64,000 bases of DNA from DAOUAT01 sp964551735 (GCA_964551735.1 CAZKEF010000011.1:98205-162204); one strand, 5' to 3'; positions 26,681 to 35,373 are shown, numbered from the stretch's first letter. A program made the numbers and translations. Notes: generated by a model not told the origin, from the sequence alone.

Positions 26681-26722
26681 GATGCTCCCCAGATGCCAAT
26701 TTGAAGCACATCAGGAGAGGTC

Positions 26723-27844
26723 ATGAAACGGATACTTCTCGGTACGCTCGTCTTGCTCTTGACAGCCGTCGCTGCCTTACCCGCACACAGTATAGCGGAA
26801 AGAACGTTCGCAGCCACCGGCGCCACCTGGCTTATCAGGGCGCTTGACCCACAGGGGGGCGCCTACACCGCGCTGGCCCTGGACGCGAACGATCGGCCGC
26901 ACATCAGTTACTATGACGAGGTCAACGGTGACCTGCGCTATGCCACGTTCAACGGGACGACGTGGCGCTTCGAGGCAGTGGACAGCATCGGCGATGTGGG
27001 GAAGTTCACCGCCCTCGCCCTGGACAGCGCCGGGCGTCCCCACATCAGCTACCAGGATGTGACCCAGGAGGACCTGAAATATGCGCGGTTCACCGGCGCA
27101 ACCTGGCAAATCACGACAGTGGACAGCGCCGGACAGACCGGCCGTCACACCTCCCTGGCGCTGGATGCCGCGGACCGGCCCCGCATCAGCTACTACGATT
27201 ACAGCGGCGGCGCCTTGAAATATGCTGCCTACGACGGCGCCGCGTGGCACATCCAAACCGTGGACGACACGCCGACGAGCGGCTGGTATTCATCGCTGGC
27301 AATCGATGCGGCAGGTCGTCCGCACATCAGCTACCTCCGGATGGAGCCGGCATGGGATCTGATGTACGCCTTCTTTGACAGCGGCGCCTGGCACCATGAA
27401 CCGGTGGACAGCAGCGGTAACGTTGGGTGGTACACATCCCTGGTCCTGGATGCAGCCGACCGGCCACATATCAGCTACTACGATTATGCCAGCCAAGATC
27501 TGGGCTACGCCTACCACGACGGCGCGGACTGGCATCGCCAGATCGTGGACAGCGCGGGCTCCGTGGGCTTCGATACGTCGCTGGCCCTGGACGCTTTGGG
27601 GATGCCGCACATCAGCTACTACGATTACACGAACAGCAACCTTAAGTACGCGGCTTACGATGGGATCAGTTGGCGGCCCGAAACGGTGGACAACGCCGAC
27701 GAGGTCGGCGCGTACACTTCCCTGGCGCTAGACGCGGCAGACCATCCGCACATCTCGTATTACGATGCCATCAACGGGAGCCTGAAGTATGCCCAGGGAG
27801 GAAGGGTGTGGCAGCGGGTCTACCTGCCGCTGGTCCTGAGGTGA
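26723..27844 (+). CDS. Secreted seven-repeat (probable beta-propeller) protein
   Basis: A signal peptide (LLGTLVLLLTAVAALPAHS) precedes seven tandem repeats of 46-48 residues. Each has the core LALDAADRPHISYYD followed by LKYA...W....VDS. Repeat cores begin near bases 26895, 27039, 27177, 27315, 27459, 27603 and 27744. Seven blades of this size fit a beta-propeller. The protein ends WQRVYLPLVLR, a C-terminal form I associate with exported Chloroflexota proteins. No catalytic residues are recognised; carbohydrate binding or adhesion is a guess. Confidence 0.8.
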   Translation: MKRILLGTLVLLLTAVAALPAHSIAERTFAATGATWLIRALDPQGGAYTALALDANDRPHISYYDEVNGDLRYATFNGTTWRFEAVDSIGDVGKFTALALDSAGRPHISYQDVTQEDLKYARFTGATWQITTVDSAGQTGRHTSLALDAADRPRISYYDYSGGALKYAAYDGAAWHIQTVDDTPTSGWYSSLAIDAAGRPHISYLRMEPAWDLMYAFFDSGAWHHEPVDSSGNVGWYTSLVLDAADRPHISYYDYASQDLGYAYHDGADWHRQIVDSAGSVGFDTSLALDALGMPHISYYDYTNSNLKYAAYDGISWRPETVDNADEVGAYTSLALDAADHPHISYYDAINGSLKYAQGGRVWQRVYLPLVLR

Positions 27845-27847
27845 GTC

Positions 27848-27875
27848 GCGCCTACAGGACAAATGTCCGAGGCGC
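27848..27875. terminator. Hairpin between convergent genes
   Basis: GCGCCT (27848-27853) pairs with AGGCGC (27870-27875), with an inner GGAC-AAAT-GTCC stem. It lies between the repeat-protein gene (+) and acpS (-). Confidence 0.5.
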
Positions 27876-27897
27876 CAACAAGGCAACGGGCGATAGG

Positions 27898-28260
27898 TCA
27901 CATCGCCACGACGAACGCCAGCGCCAGCCCGGCATCATGCGCCAGGCTAAGCGCCCAGTGTGCCAGGCCGCGCTCGGCAGCCAGCGCGGCAGCGCGGCCG
28001 TGAAGCACCAGCTCAGGCCGGCCGGCCGCGCCGGTCACCACCTCAATCTCGCGAAACCCGACCGCACCGATGCCGGTGCCTAGCGCCTTCGCCGCGGCCT
28101 CCTTGGCCGCCCAGCGTGCGGCCAGCGACTCGGCCCGGCCGGCGCAGTGGGCCAGCTCGGCCGGGGTGAACACACGCTCCGTGAAACGCGCCCCGTAACG
28201 CGCCGTCACCTCAGCGACGCGCCGCACCGCAACCAAATCCGTGCCGGCAGCTAGAGGCAT
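27898..28260 (-). CDS. acpS: Holo-[acyl-carrier-protein] synthase
   Basis: This 120-residue AcpS transfers 4'-phosphopantetheine from CoA to ACP. It shows the Mg-binding GTDLVAVRRV at the N-terminus, RFTERVFTPAELAHC and the signature ARWAAKEAAAKALGTG. It lies 12 bases after the second M16 peptidase gene on the same strand and so is probably the last gene of that operon. Confidence 0.95.
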   Translation of the reverse strand: MPLAAGTDLVAVRRVAEVTARYGARFTERVFTPAELAHCAGRAESLAARWAAKEAAAKALGTGIGAVGFREIEVVTGAAGRPELVLHGRAAALAAERGLAHWALSLAHDAGLALAFVVAM

Positions 28261-28272
28261 CGTTCCTTCTTA

Positions 28273-29625
28273 TCACGGCCCGGCAACCGCCAAAACATAC
28301 GCGTCCGGGTTCAGATATTTCTGAGCCGCGGCTTGCAGCTGGTCAGCCGTCAGGCCGCGGATGATGTTCGCATAGCGCGCCAGGTAATCCAGCCCCAGGC
28401 CGTGCCACTCAATATCCACCAGGGTGCTGGCAACACCGTCGTTGGTCTCCAGGTGCAGTGGCAGAGAGCCGATCAGGTAACGCCTGCAATCTTCCAGCTC
28501 GTCAGCGGATACCGGCTCATCGCGCAGCCGGCGCACCTCGGCCAGCATGGCAGCCACCGCGCGATCCACATTGGTCGGGTTAACACCGGCGATGGCGGCC
28601 CAGGTGCCGGGCTCGCGATCGGCGCTGAGCCGGCTGTAGGCGTAGTAGGCCATGCCCTGGCGCTCGCGCACGTTGGCGCCCAGCCGGCCCATCATACCGA
28701 AGACGCCGAGCACGGTGTTGGCCAGCCGGGCGGCGTCGAAGTCCGGCTCATCGCGGCGCATGGCAGGCCACCCCAACACGATATCGGCCTGCGACTTGTC
28801 GGGCATGGCGATCCGGCGCTGGCGTGTGGCGGCGAGGGGCAGCAGCTCGGGCAGCGCGGACCGCTGGGGCCGGCTGCCGGTCCAATCGCCGAACGCCCCA
28901 GCAATCTTCTCAACTGCCACCTCAGCAGGCACCGCGCCGACCGCCACGATCACCATGCCCTCAGGCTGGAAGAAGCGCTGATGAAAGTCGCTCAGCAGCG
29001 CGCGCCGGACGGCGCGCACCGACTTGCGGGTGCCCAGCATATCGCGGCCCAGCGGATGCTTGCCGTACATCAGCTGGCGGAATGCCCGGCCTGCCATCTG
29101 GCGCGTGTCGTTCTCCCGCTCAGCAATGGCGCTCAGGCGCAGGCTGCGCATCTTCTCCACATACTCCGGGGGGAAGCTGGGATGGCGCAGTTCATCAGCC
29201 AACACATCCAGCACCAGGTCCAGGTCTTCCGCCAGCGACTTGGTGGAGAAGTTGGTCATGTGCCGGTCGGGGCTGAAACCGATAGACGCGCCGATGCCCT
29301 CGATGGCTTCGTTGATCTCGGCAAAGGACCGCCGCTGGGTGCCGCGGCTCAACATGCCCACGGTAAACGAGGCCAGGCCGGGCAGGTCCGCCGGCTCATC
29401 CAGGTTGCCCGCCAACAAGTACCCTTCCAGCACTACCGAAGGCGCGCTCCAGTTTTCCCGGGCCAGCACGGTGATACCGTTGGGCAGGACGCGGCGCAAG
29501 GTGTCATCGGGGCCTGGAAGGGCTGTTTTTGGGTGTGGGAGTGTGGGAATGACGGAGTGGGTAGCCTCTCCTGAGACCCACACCCCTAGACTCCCACGGG
29601 CGATTCTGCTCACACGCTCACTCAT
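28273..29625 (-). CDS. M16 family peptidase-like subunit lacking the zinc site
   Basis: This 450-residue insulinase/processing-peptidase fold protein has the M16 N-terminal LPNGITVLARENWSAPSVVLEGYL and the C-terminal domain. Where active members have HxxEH it reads LPGLASFTVGMLSRGT, so it should be catalytically inert. Its start overlaps the stop of the active M16 gene (ATGAGTGA, 29618-29625). Inactive/active M16 pairs form heterodimers in other bacteria (and in mitochondrial MPP). An N-terminal extension (SRIARGSLGVWVSGEATHS) is encoded by a repeat-like stretch. Confidence 0.9.
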   Translation of the reverse strand: MSERVSRIARGSLGVWVSGEATHSVIPTLPHPKTALPGPDDTLRRVLPNGITVLARENWSAPSVVLEGYLLAGNLDEPADLPGLASFTVGMLSRGTQRRSFAEINEAIEGIGASIGFSPDRHMTNFSTKSLAEDLDLVLDVLADELRHPSFPPEYVEKMRSLRLSAIAERENDTRQMAGRAFRQLMYGKHPLGRDMLGTRKSVRAVRRALLSDFHQRFFQPEGMVIVAVGAVPAEVAVEKIAGAFGDWTGSRPQRSALPELLPLAATRQRRIAMPDKSQADIVLGWPAMRRDEPDFDAARLANTVLGVFGMMGRLGANVRERQGMAYYAYSRLSADREPGTWAAIAGVNPTNVDRAVAAMLAEVRRLRDEPVSADELEDCRRYLIGSLPLHLETNDGVASTLVDIEWHGLGLDYLARYANIIRGLTADQLQAAAQKYLNPDAYVLAVAGP

Positions 29626-29716
29626 GCTCCACCTCCCTGTCCACCCCTTCCTCTATCTCCGCATCGCCCTCTCTCCCCATCTCCTCGTCTCCCAATCCCC
29701 CCATCTCCCCATCGCC
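29519..29716. repeat. Low-complexity repeats at the junction of the two M16 genes
   Basis: CTCCCCATCTCCTCGTCTCC and similar polypyrimidine runs (29640-29716) encode the C-terminus of the first peptidase. GGGTGTGGGAGTGTGGGAAT (near 29530) with an imperfect inverted partner near 29580 encodes the N-terminal extension of the second. Both are translated. Confidence 0.55.
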
Positions 29717-30997
29717 ACCGGTCGGCACGTACCAGCCCACGTTGCGCAGCGCCGGCTTGAAGTAGGTCTGGGCCACACGCTGCACATCGGCCGTGGCAAC
29801 CTCGGCCAGCCTGTCCAGGAAACTGTCGAACCAGCTCACGTCCGCCACGATCTCGGAAAAGCCGAGCCAGTAGCCCTGGTCAGTCACACTTTCACTGGAA
29901 TACGCGAACTGGGCCCGCGTTTGCTTGATGGCCTTCGCCAACTCGGCTTCGCTGACCGGTTCATCAACCACCCGCTGGATCTCGGCCAGCAGCGCGGCTT
30001 CGACCTCGGCCAGGGTCCGGCCTTGCCGGACCGTCGCTGAGAAGCTGAAAAGGTAGGGATCAATAGTGGAGCTGACCGAACAATCTACGCTGGATGCCAG
30101 GTCGGTTTCCACCAACGCTCGGTAGAGACGGGAGCTGCGGTTGCCGCCGCCACCGCCCCAAAGCGACATCCCCCTGGCGCCGCTCAGGATGGTCTCAAGG
30201 AGGACCAACGCATGATAATCGGGGTGCATCGCAGGCGGCACGTGGAAAGCGATCTCCAGGTAGGCCGTGGCGCCCGGTCCCTCCACGGTCACGCGGCGCT
30301 CCCCGCGCTGCGGCGGCTCCAGGGCAGTGACGGGCGGCGGCTCAGGCCCGCGCGGGATGCCGCCGAACAGCGCCTGGATGCGCGCCAGCATGGCCGCCGC
30401 TGCGAAGTCGCCGGCAACTGCCACGATGGCGTTGTTCGGAACATAATAGGTGCGATAATGGTTGTAGAGCTGGTCGCGCGTCATGGTTTCCAGGTCGCAT
30501 TGCCAGCCGATCACCGAGTGATGATAGGAATGCACCTGGAACGCGGTGGCCTGCAGCGCTTCGCTCAACAGGAATCCGGGGTTATTCTCGTTGCCCTGGC
30601 GTTCTGAGATGATCACGGTGCGCTCCAGCTCGGTCTCCTCGGGGTCGAACACTGCGTTGACCATCCGATCCGCCTCGGCACGCAACGCCAGGTCTATGCG
30701 GTCGGCCGGCAGGGTCTCAAAGTAAGTGGTGAAATCGAGCCATGTCATGCCGTTAAACATACCGCCCTCGCGCGATACGGCTTTGTCGAACTCGCCCTGG
30801 GGATAACTGGGCGTGCCCTTGAAGAGCATGTGCTCCACCCAGTGCGAGATGCCGGTGATGCCTGACCGCTCGTTGCGGCTGCCCACCCGGTACCAGACCC
30901 AGAAGCTGGCCACCGGCGCATGGCGCGTCTCGCGCAGCAGCACCGTCAGCCCATTATCCAGCACCGTCCTGGTCACAACGCCATCCGATTTCTCCAC
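29618..30997 (-). CDS. M16 family zinc metallopeptidase (active subunit)
   Basis: This protein of about 459 residues has the inverted zinc motif HWVEH (His52, Glu55, His56) in ISHWVEHMLFKGTPSYPQGE, and the downstream Glu in ELERTVIISERQ. It is expected to cleave peptides in a heterodimer with the inactive subunit encoded next. GTG 30997 is chosen over GTG 31018 because GGAGGG lies 6 bases before it. The last 30 residues (GGDGEMGGLGDEEMGREGD...) are encoded by a polypurine repeat and look appended. Confidence 0.92.
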   Translation of the reverse strand: MEKSDGVVTRTVLDNGLTVLLRETRHAPVASFWVWYRVGSRNERSGITGISHWVEHMLFKGTPSYPQGEFDKAVSREGGMFNGMTWLDFTTYFETLPADRIDLALRAEADRMVNAVFDPEETELERTVIISERQGNENNPGFLLSEALQATAFQVHSYHHSVIGWQCDLETMTRDQLYNHYRTYYVPNNAIVAVAGDFAAAAMLARIQALFGGIPRGPEPPPVTALEPPQRGERRVTVEGPGATAYLEIAFHVPPAMHPDYHALVLLETILSGARGMSLWGGGGGNRSSRLYRALVETDLASSVDCSVSSTIDPYLFSFSATVRQGRTLAEVEAALLAEIQRVVDEPVSEAELAKAIKQTRAQFAYSSESVTDQGYWLGFSEIVADVSWFDSFLDRLAEVATADVQRVAQTYFKPALRNVGWYVPTGGDGEMGGLGDEEMGREGDAEIEEGVDREVEHE

Positions 30998-31022
30998 GCG
31001 GTACCCTCCGTCAAGCACAAAT

Positions 31023-31051
31023 GAAGGACGATGCGTGCGCGCTCGTCCTTC
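31023..31051. terminator. Hairpin after the UDP-glucose dehydrogenase gene
   Basis: GAAGGACGA (31023-31031) pairs perfectly with TCGTCCTTC (31043-31051) between the dehydrogenase stop (31078) and the M16 operon start, all on the minus strand. Confidence 0.6.
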
Positions 31052-31077
31052 ACCTCATAGAAACGACAAACCGTGTA

Positions 31078-32403
31078 TCAAGCCTCGTCCTGGCTGTGGT
31101 CCTGGCTGTACCCCCGACCGATCCCGCGGTACAGGAAGCCGGCTTCCCACATCGCCTGCGGCTCGTAGACGTTACGGCCATCAATAATCACCGGCATCCG
31201 CATCGCAGCGCGTATGCGTCCCAAGTCCAGGTGCTTGAACTCGTTCCACTCCGTCAGCAACACCAGCGCGTCGGCGCCATCAGCGACCTCGTAGGGGTTT
31301 CTGGCCATCTTCACCTCAGGCATCACCCGCTCGGCCACCGGCATCGCCACCGGGTCATAGCCCTTCACCTCCGCGCCCTCGCGGATCACCATGTGGGCGA
31401 TCTCGACGCTAGGCGCGTCACGCATGTCGTCGGTATTGGGCTTGAAGGCCAGTCCCAAGAAGCCGATGCGCTTGCCGCGCAGCGTGCCCAACAACTCGCG
31501 CAGCTTTTGCACCACGAGCCGGCGCTGATCCCGGTTGATCTCCATTACTGCGCGTAGCAATGCGGGGTGCGCCCCGTGCAGCAAACCCATGTATTCCAGC
31601 GCCTTGACGTCCTTGGGGAAACAACTCCCCCCGTAACCCACCCCTGCATCCAGGAACGCGCGGCCGATGCGCTTATCGTAGCCCATACCGGCCGCCACTT
31701 CCTTGACATCAGCGCCCAGCTTCTCGCAGATATTGGCGATCTCGTTGATAAAGGAAATGCGGGTCGCCAGGAACGCGTTGGACGCGTATTTGATCATCTC
31801 GGCTGTGCGCAGGTCGGTCAACACGATGGGCGCGCGCAGCGGCAGGTGCAATTGCGCCACCTTCTCGGCCGCATCCCGATCCAGCGACCCCAGCACCACC
31901 CGGTCGGGATTGATGAAGTCGGCCAACGCCGAACCCTCGCGCAAGAACTCAGGACACGACACGACAGCGAAGTCAATGGGCGACGGCTGGTGCTTGCGGA
32001 CGATATCTGCCACCCAGTCGCCGGTGCCAACGGGCACGGTGCTCTTGTTGATAATCACCAACGGATGATCCATGGTCTGCGCGATAGTCTCAGCGGCCAT
32101 GCGCACATACTGCAGGTCGGCTTCGCCGTCGACGCCCGACGGCGTACCCACAGCGATAAACACGAACTCGGCATCCTGCAGCCCCTCCGCGTAGGAGGTG
32201 GTGAAGGAGAGGCGGCCGGCGGCCACGTTGCGGCGGATAACTTCTTCTAACCCGGGCTCATAAATGGGCACTCCACCATCGCGCAGCGTCTGGATCTTGC
32301 GCTTATCAATGTCAATACAGGTGACTTTGTTGCCCAAGTCGGCAAAGCAGGTGCCCGTAACCAGGCCCACGTAGCCGGTACCGATAACGGCTATGTTCTT
32401 CAT
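31078..32403 (-). CDS. ugd: UDP-glucose 6-dehydrogenase
   Basis: This 441-residue enzyme oxidises UDP-glucose to UDP-glucuronate with NAD. It has the N-terminal Rossmann motif IAVIGTGYVGLVTGTCFADLG, the catalytic Cys261 in GVGYGGSCFPKDVKAL and the C-terminal UDP-binding domain with GLAFKPNTDDMRDAPS. It lies 34 bases downstream of the flippase-like gene on the same strand. UDP-glucuronate feeds exopolysaccharide or glycolipid synthesis. Confidence 0.96.
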   Translation of the reverse strand: MKNIAVIGTGYVGLVTGTCFADLGNKVTCIDIDKRKIQTLRDGGVPIYEPGLEEVIRRNVAAGRLSFTTSYAEGLQDAEFVFIAVGTPSGVDGEADLQYVRMAAETIAQTMDHPLVIINKSTVPVGTGDWVADIVRKHQPSPIDFAVVSCPEFLREGSALADFINPDRVVLGSLDRDAAEKVAQLHLPLRAPIVLTDLRTAEMIKYASNAFLATRISFINEIANICEKLGADVKEVAAGMGYDKRIGRAFLDAGVGYGGSCFPKDVKALEYMGLLHGAHPALLRAVMEINRDQRRLVVQKLRELLGTLRGKRIGFLGLAFKPNTDDMRDAPSVEIAHMVIREGAEVKGYDPVAMPVAERVMPEVKMARNPYEVADGADALVLLTEWNEFKHLDLGRIRAAMRMPVIIDGRNVYEPQAMWEAGFLYRGIGRGYSQDHSQDEA

Positions 32404-32437
32404 GCTTGGAAATTCCTCCGATGCTGTATTTTCTTAA

Positions 32438-33436
32438 CTACTCTTTGCGCTCGAAATCCCGCCATTTGACATCCTGACGCCACATGTAAAAAGCGCCCAA
32501 CGCGGTGATGGGAAACCACAGCGCTGCGTGGAGCACGATGGTGTAGCCAAAAGCCAGACCGTAATCAACGCCCAACGCCTCCAGCACGCGCGCTCCCACC
32601 TCAAAAGTGCCGATGTAACCGGGCGCCGACGGCAGCGTCGTGGTCAAGTTCACCACACCGTTCATCAACATCAAGCCGATGAAGCTGATGGTGAACATGA
32701 ACGCGTGCATTACGAACCAGTACTTCACCGTCTCGGTCAGCCAGATGACGATGGAGGTCACAAAGACCATCAGCACATCGCGGCCGCTGCGCAAGAAGTG
32801 CAGGCCCTCCATGAAGCGTCCGAAAAAGCCATCGAGCGGCGGGCGAAAGCGCTTGGGCACAAACCGATCGGCAAAAAACGCATAGACCATCGCCGTCCGC
32901 CGCGGGTCGAACGCCATCCACAAAAAGACCAACAACGCCAGGAAGAAGAAGACGCTGAAGGCGATGACCGTAGTGCGGTAGACCGGCGGGATATGCTCTG
33001 CCCCCACGAACGGCAGCGCAAAAAACACGAACAGCAGCATCACCAGCCCGTCGAACACCCGCTCGATGATGATGGTGGCCAGCGATGCGCTGACGCTGAT
33101 CCCCTCATTGCGGCGCAGCACGAATGCCCGGATCACCTCGCCTGCTCGCGCCGGATACACGTTGTTGCCAAAATAACCGATACACACAATCGGGAAAAGC
33201 GCAGACAACGAGATCCGCTTAAGCGGCCGGAGGAGGTAGTGCCAGCGCCACGTGCGAGCCCACACGGCGAAGAAATATACGGCCACGCCCGGCAGAATCC
33301 ACCAATAGTTCGCGCCGCGCAGATAGGCGCCCACCTGATCCAGCTTGAGGCCTGGCAGGGCAAACACCCAGAGGAATACGACGCTGACGAAAACGCCGAA
33401 GAGGACTTTCCAGCGCCTACGGAGAAACGCCATCAT
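32438..33436 (-). CDS. Flippase-like / lysylphosphatidylglycerol synthase-type transmembrane protein (UPF0104)
   Basis: This polytopic protein of 332 residues with about eight hydrophobic helices belongs to the LPG_synthase_TM (PF03706) family. It has the family blocks YFGNNVYPARAGEVIRAFVL and TTLPSAPGYIGTFE. Members include the membrane part of MprF, YbhN and AglD-type proteins, often next to glycosyl-lipid genes. Its partnership with ugd suggests a role in lipid or polysaccharide export. ATG 33436 or 33433 may be used. Confidence 0.87.
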   Translation of the reverse strand: MMAFLRRRWKVLFGVFVSVVFLWVFALPGLKLDQVGAYLRGANYWWILPGVAVYFFAVWARTWRWHYLLRPLKRISLSALFPIVCIGYFGNNVYPARAGEVIRAFVLRRNEGISVSASLATIIIERVFDGLVMLLFVFFALPFVGAEHIPPVYRTTVIAFSVFFFLALLVFLWMAFDPRRTAMVYAFFADRFVPKRFRPPLDGFFGRFMEGLHFLRSGRDVLMVFVTSIVIWLTETVKYWFVMHAFMFTISFIGLMLMNGVVNLTTTLPSAPGYIGTFEVGARVLEALGVDYGLAFGYTIVLHAALWFPITALGAFYMWRQDVKWRDFERKE

Positions 33437-33458
33437 ACTCGCTCGACTCTATAAGGCG

Positions 33459-33487
33459 TCGGGCGGGCCGTCACTGCGCCCGCCCGA
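33459..33487. terminator. Terminator hairpin of the SWIM gene
   Basis: TCGGGCGGGC (33459-33468) pairs with GCCCGCCCGA (33478-33487), a perfect 10-bp stem downstream of the SWIM-protein stop (33511) on the minus strand. Confidence 0.6.
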
Positions 33488-33510
33488 ACTACATCGCAGA
33501 ACACCACCGC

Positions 33511-33768
33511 TTAAGCCTCGGTGGGCTCAACCTGAGGCAAGGTCATGCCGGTCTTGCTCAACACCTTCTCGACAGCCATCGTGTGGACGCACACACCGCG
33601 TTGCGCAAAAAAATCGCATTCACATTGCCACTTACCGTGCTGATAGCCGACGGCGTAGGTCTGATGCCGCCCATTGAAAAGGACCGAAAAGCTGGTTAAC
33701 GTCATCCGTTCCGGTTCACTTGCGTACTCTCGGGCTTTGCTGATCTTAGCGATCATCGCCGAATCCAT
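33511..33768 (-). CDS. Small SWIM zinc-finger protein
   Basis: The 85-residue product contains QCECDFFAQRGVCVH, which fits the SWIM zinc-finger CxCx(n)CxH pattern. SWIM fingers bind DNA or proteins and are found in recombination and repair contexts. ATG 33768 has a good ribosome site (AAGGAGG). It has a consensus promoter about 200 bases upstream and an intrinsic-terminator-like hairpin inside the leader (33814-33844). The stand-alone finger is unusual; its target is unknown. Confidence 0.82.
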   Translation of the reverse strand: MDSAMIAKISKAREYASEPERMTLTSFSVLFNGRHQTYAVGYQHGKWQCECDFFAQRGVCVHTMAVEKVLSKTGMTLPQVEPTEA

Positions 33769-33813
33769 GGCCGTGCCTCCTTATGGCAGGGGGTTAGAAA
33801 ATAGCCGAGACAC

Positions 33814-33935
33814 AAAAAACACCGCAGCGCGGCGCGCTTCGGTGCTTCCCGTATCAAGCGACCCTTTGTTGGTGTGGTGAATGTCATCACCGTGCAGGCC
33901 TTTACCTGAAACAAACAGCGATGTGAGCATGTAAC
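33814..33935 (-). ncRNA. Candidate small RNA or attenuated leader upstream of the SWIM gene
   Basis: A consensus promoter (33942-33970, minus strand) would start a transcript near 33935. About 90-120 bases later come a GC-rich hairpin (33820-33844) and a six-T run (33819-33814), an intrinsic terminator, before the SWIM start codon. Inside are a small stem GGTGA-N6-TCACC and a CGCTT/AAGC(A)CCG region. It could be an independent sRNA of about 122 nt or a terminator-controlled leader. I recognise no known RNA family. Confidence 0.45.
33820..33844 (-). terminator. Intrinsic terminator within the SWIM leader
   Basis: On the minus strand CACCGAAGCGCG pairs with CGCGCTGCGGTG and is followed directly by TTTTTTG. 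The stem and U-run together make a strong intrinsic terminator. Confidence 0.65.
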
Positions 33936-33941
33936 AACTAG

Positions 33942-33970
33942 AGTATACTCGCGCCGGGATCAGTTGTCAA
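33942..33970 (-). promoter_or_regulatory. Consensus promoter upstream of the candidate small RNA and SWIM gene
   Basis: On the minus strand TTGACA (33970-33965), exactly 17 bp, and TATACT (33947-33942). This is among the best promoters in the window. Confidence 0.7.
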
Positions 33971-34017
33971 ACGGTCATGGCCCACGGTTGGCATACGATT
34001 GGCATACCTGCAAGGCC

Positions 34018-35331
34018 TCACGGCGCTGCGGCGGCATCCGAGCCGGCCAACAGGTAAAAACGCTGGTCACGCACTTCTTGCGCGACCACAGTCAACCCTG
34101 CGCCGCCCTGGCGCGTCCACTGCTGACGTGACGCTTCAGCCAATTGCTCGCTAAGCAGTTGCTCCGGTGCATCGGGAAACAGGCCAAATCGCGCCCAGAG
34201 CAAGCCCTGACGCAACAACGCCACGCGCGCCTGGGCGGCCTCGGCCGGGTCGAGTATGTCCAGTTGCTGACCGTAACCGTTGATCAGGTCGGTGTACGCG
34301 ACCGCCAGCGCGGCGCTGAGGGCCGCGGCCGAGGCCTCCCAATCGGCCACCAGGGACGCACCATAGGCCCCGCGCGCGACGCGATACTTGATGGTCAACC
34401 ACACGACCTGGTCATGCAGCAGCGCCAACCGATCGGCCAACGGCAAGGTGTCAGCAGTGGCATAAAACACGAGCCGTGCGGCATCTTCCGCGAGGAGCGC
34501 ATCGCCAAGCGCGGCTGCCAGGGCCGGCTGTCCGACCGCCCCGGCCGACAGCCAACGTGCAGCCATCTCCGCGGCGGCCTTCTGACGCGCCAACAGCGCA
34601 GTTGCCACCGCCTCAGGCAGCACCACGCTGCCGCGCAGCGCTGGCAGCAGAGGGGGAACCGGCTCGAGGCCGATCCCGGGTCCCGCCGCATACACGGCCA
34701 GTCTATCGCGGATCGCTTGGGCAGCCTTGATGTCTCCCCGGGCCTGATGGAGCGCGATCACCTGCTCCAACACGGCGCGACGCTGGGCCGGCAGCATCGT
34801 CAAGGAGTAGCGCGCGATATTCTCAACCTGCGCTAACGCCAGGCGCGGGACATCGGCATTCGGCCCGACATAGGCCCGCGCCACCTGGAGCGATACCTCG
34901 GCGCGTGCCACATCGCTGAGGGCTGGCCCCAACGCAGCCTGGTCAAGCAGGGCCTGATAGCAGACTGAGGCTCGGTCGGGTTGCGCTTCAAAACGCTGCC
35001 CCAACAACAGCAATTGGCCGCTGCGCGCGGCATCCGACAAAAGGGCGCTGTACGCGAGGGTTGCATAGGCTGTTTCCAGCTCGCCCGCGTCCAGCGATGC
35101 TCTGATCACCCGTTCATCGGTCTCGCCCGCGAGCGTTAGCACAGCCAGATCAGGTGCGACCCCCTCCACCTTCACCGCAGCCAAAGGGTTGACCCACCCA
35201 ACTGACTCGGCCGCGGAGGAGCGAGACATATAGATGTAAGCCCCTAACAACACCACGCCGGCAACGGCCAGCAAGATGACGCCCGCCGTGAGCGCCGCTA
35301 AGAACCATTTCGAGGAACGCAGTCTGTTCAT
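34018..35331 (-). CDS. Membrane-anchored protein of unknown function (alpha-helical repeats)
   Basis: One N-terminal membrane helix (FLAALTAGVILLAVAGVVLLGAYIY) is followed by about 400 residues. These are Ala/Leu-rich and helical, with TPR-like character (LDAGELETAYATLAYSALLS, ALHQARGDIKAAQAIRDRL). The bulk should be extracytoplasmic. I do not recognise a named family. It diverges from the large glycosidase gene, which hints at an envelope role. An extended -10 (TGGTATACT, minus strand, near 35374-35382) precedes it. Confidence 0.7.
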   Translation of the reverse strand: MNRLRSSKWFLAALTAGVILLAVAGVVLLGAYIYMSRSSAAESVGWVNPLAAVKVEGVAPDLAVLTLAGETDERVIRASLDAGELETAYATLAYSALLSDAARSGQLLLLGQRFEAQPDRASVCYQALLDQAALGPALSDVARAEVSLQVARAYVGPNADVPRLALAQVENIARYSLTMLPAQRRAVLEQVIALHQARGDIKAAQAIRDRLAVYAAGPGIGLEPVPPLLPALRGSVVLPEAVATALLARQKAAAEMAARWLSAGAVGQPALAAALGDALLAEDAARLVFYATADTLPLADRLALLHDQVVWLTIKYRVARGAYGASLVADWEASAAALSAALAVAYTDLINGYGQQLDILDPAEAAQARVALLRQGLLWARFGLFPDAPEQLLSEQLAEASRQQWTRQGGAGLTVVAQEVRDQRFYLLAGSDAAAAP

Positions 35332-35373
35332 GCCGCCTTATCGTAGGATGTATCGCTATTCAACAAGCACGCC

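Noticed and set aside
26723..27844. BNR/sialidase assignment for the seven-repeat protein
   Set aside because: The repeats lack the SxDxGxTW Asp-box and no catalytic Arg/Glu set was found.
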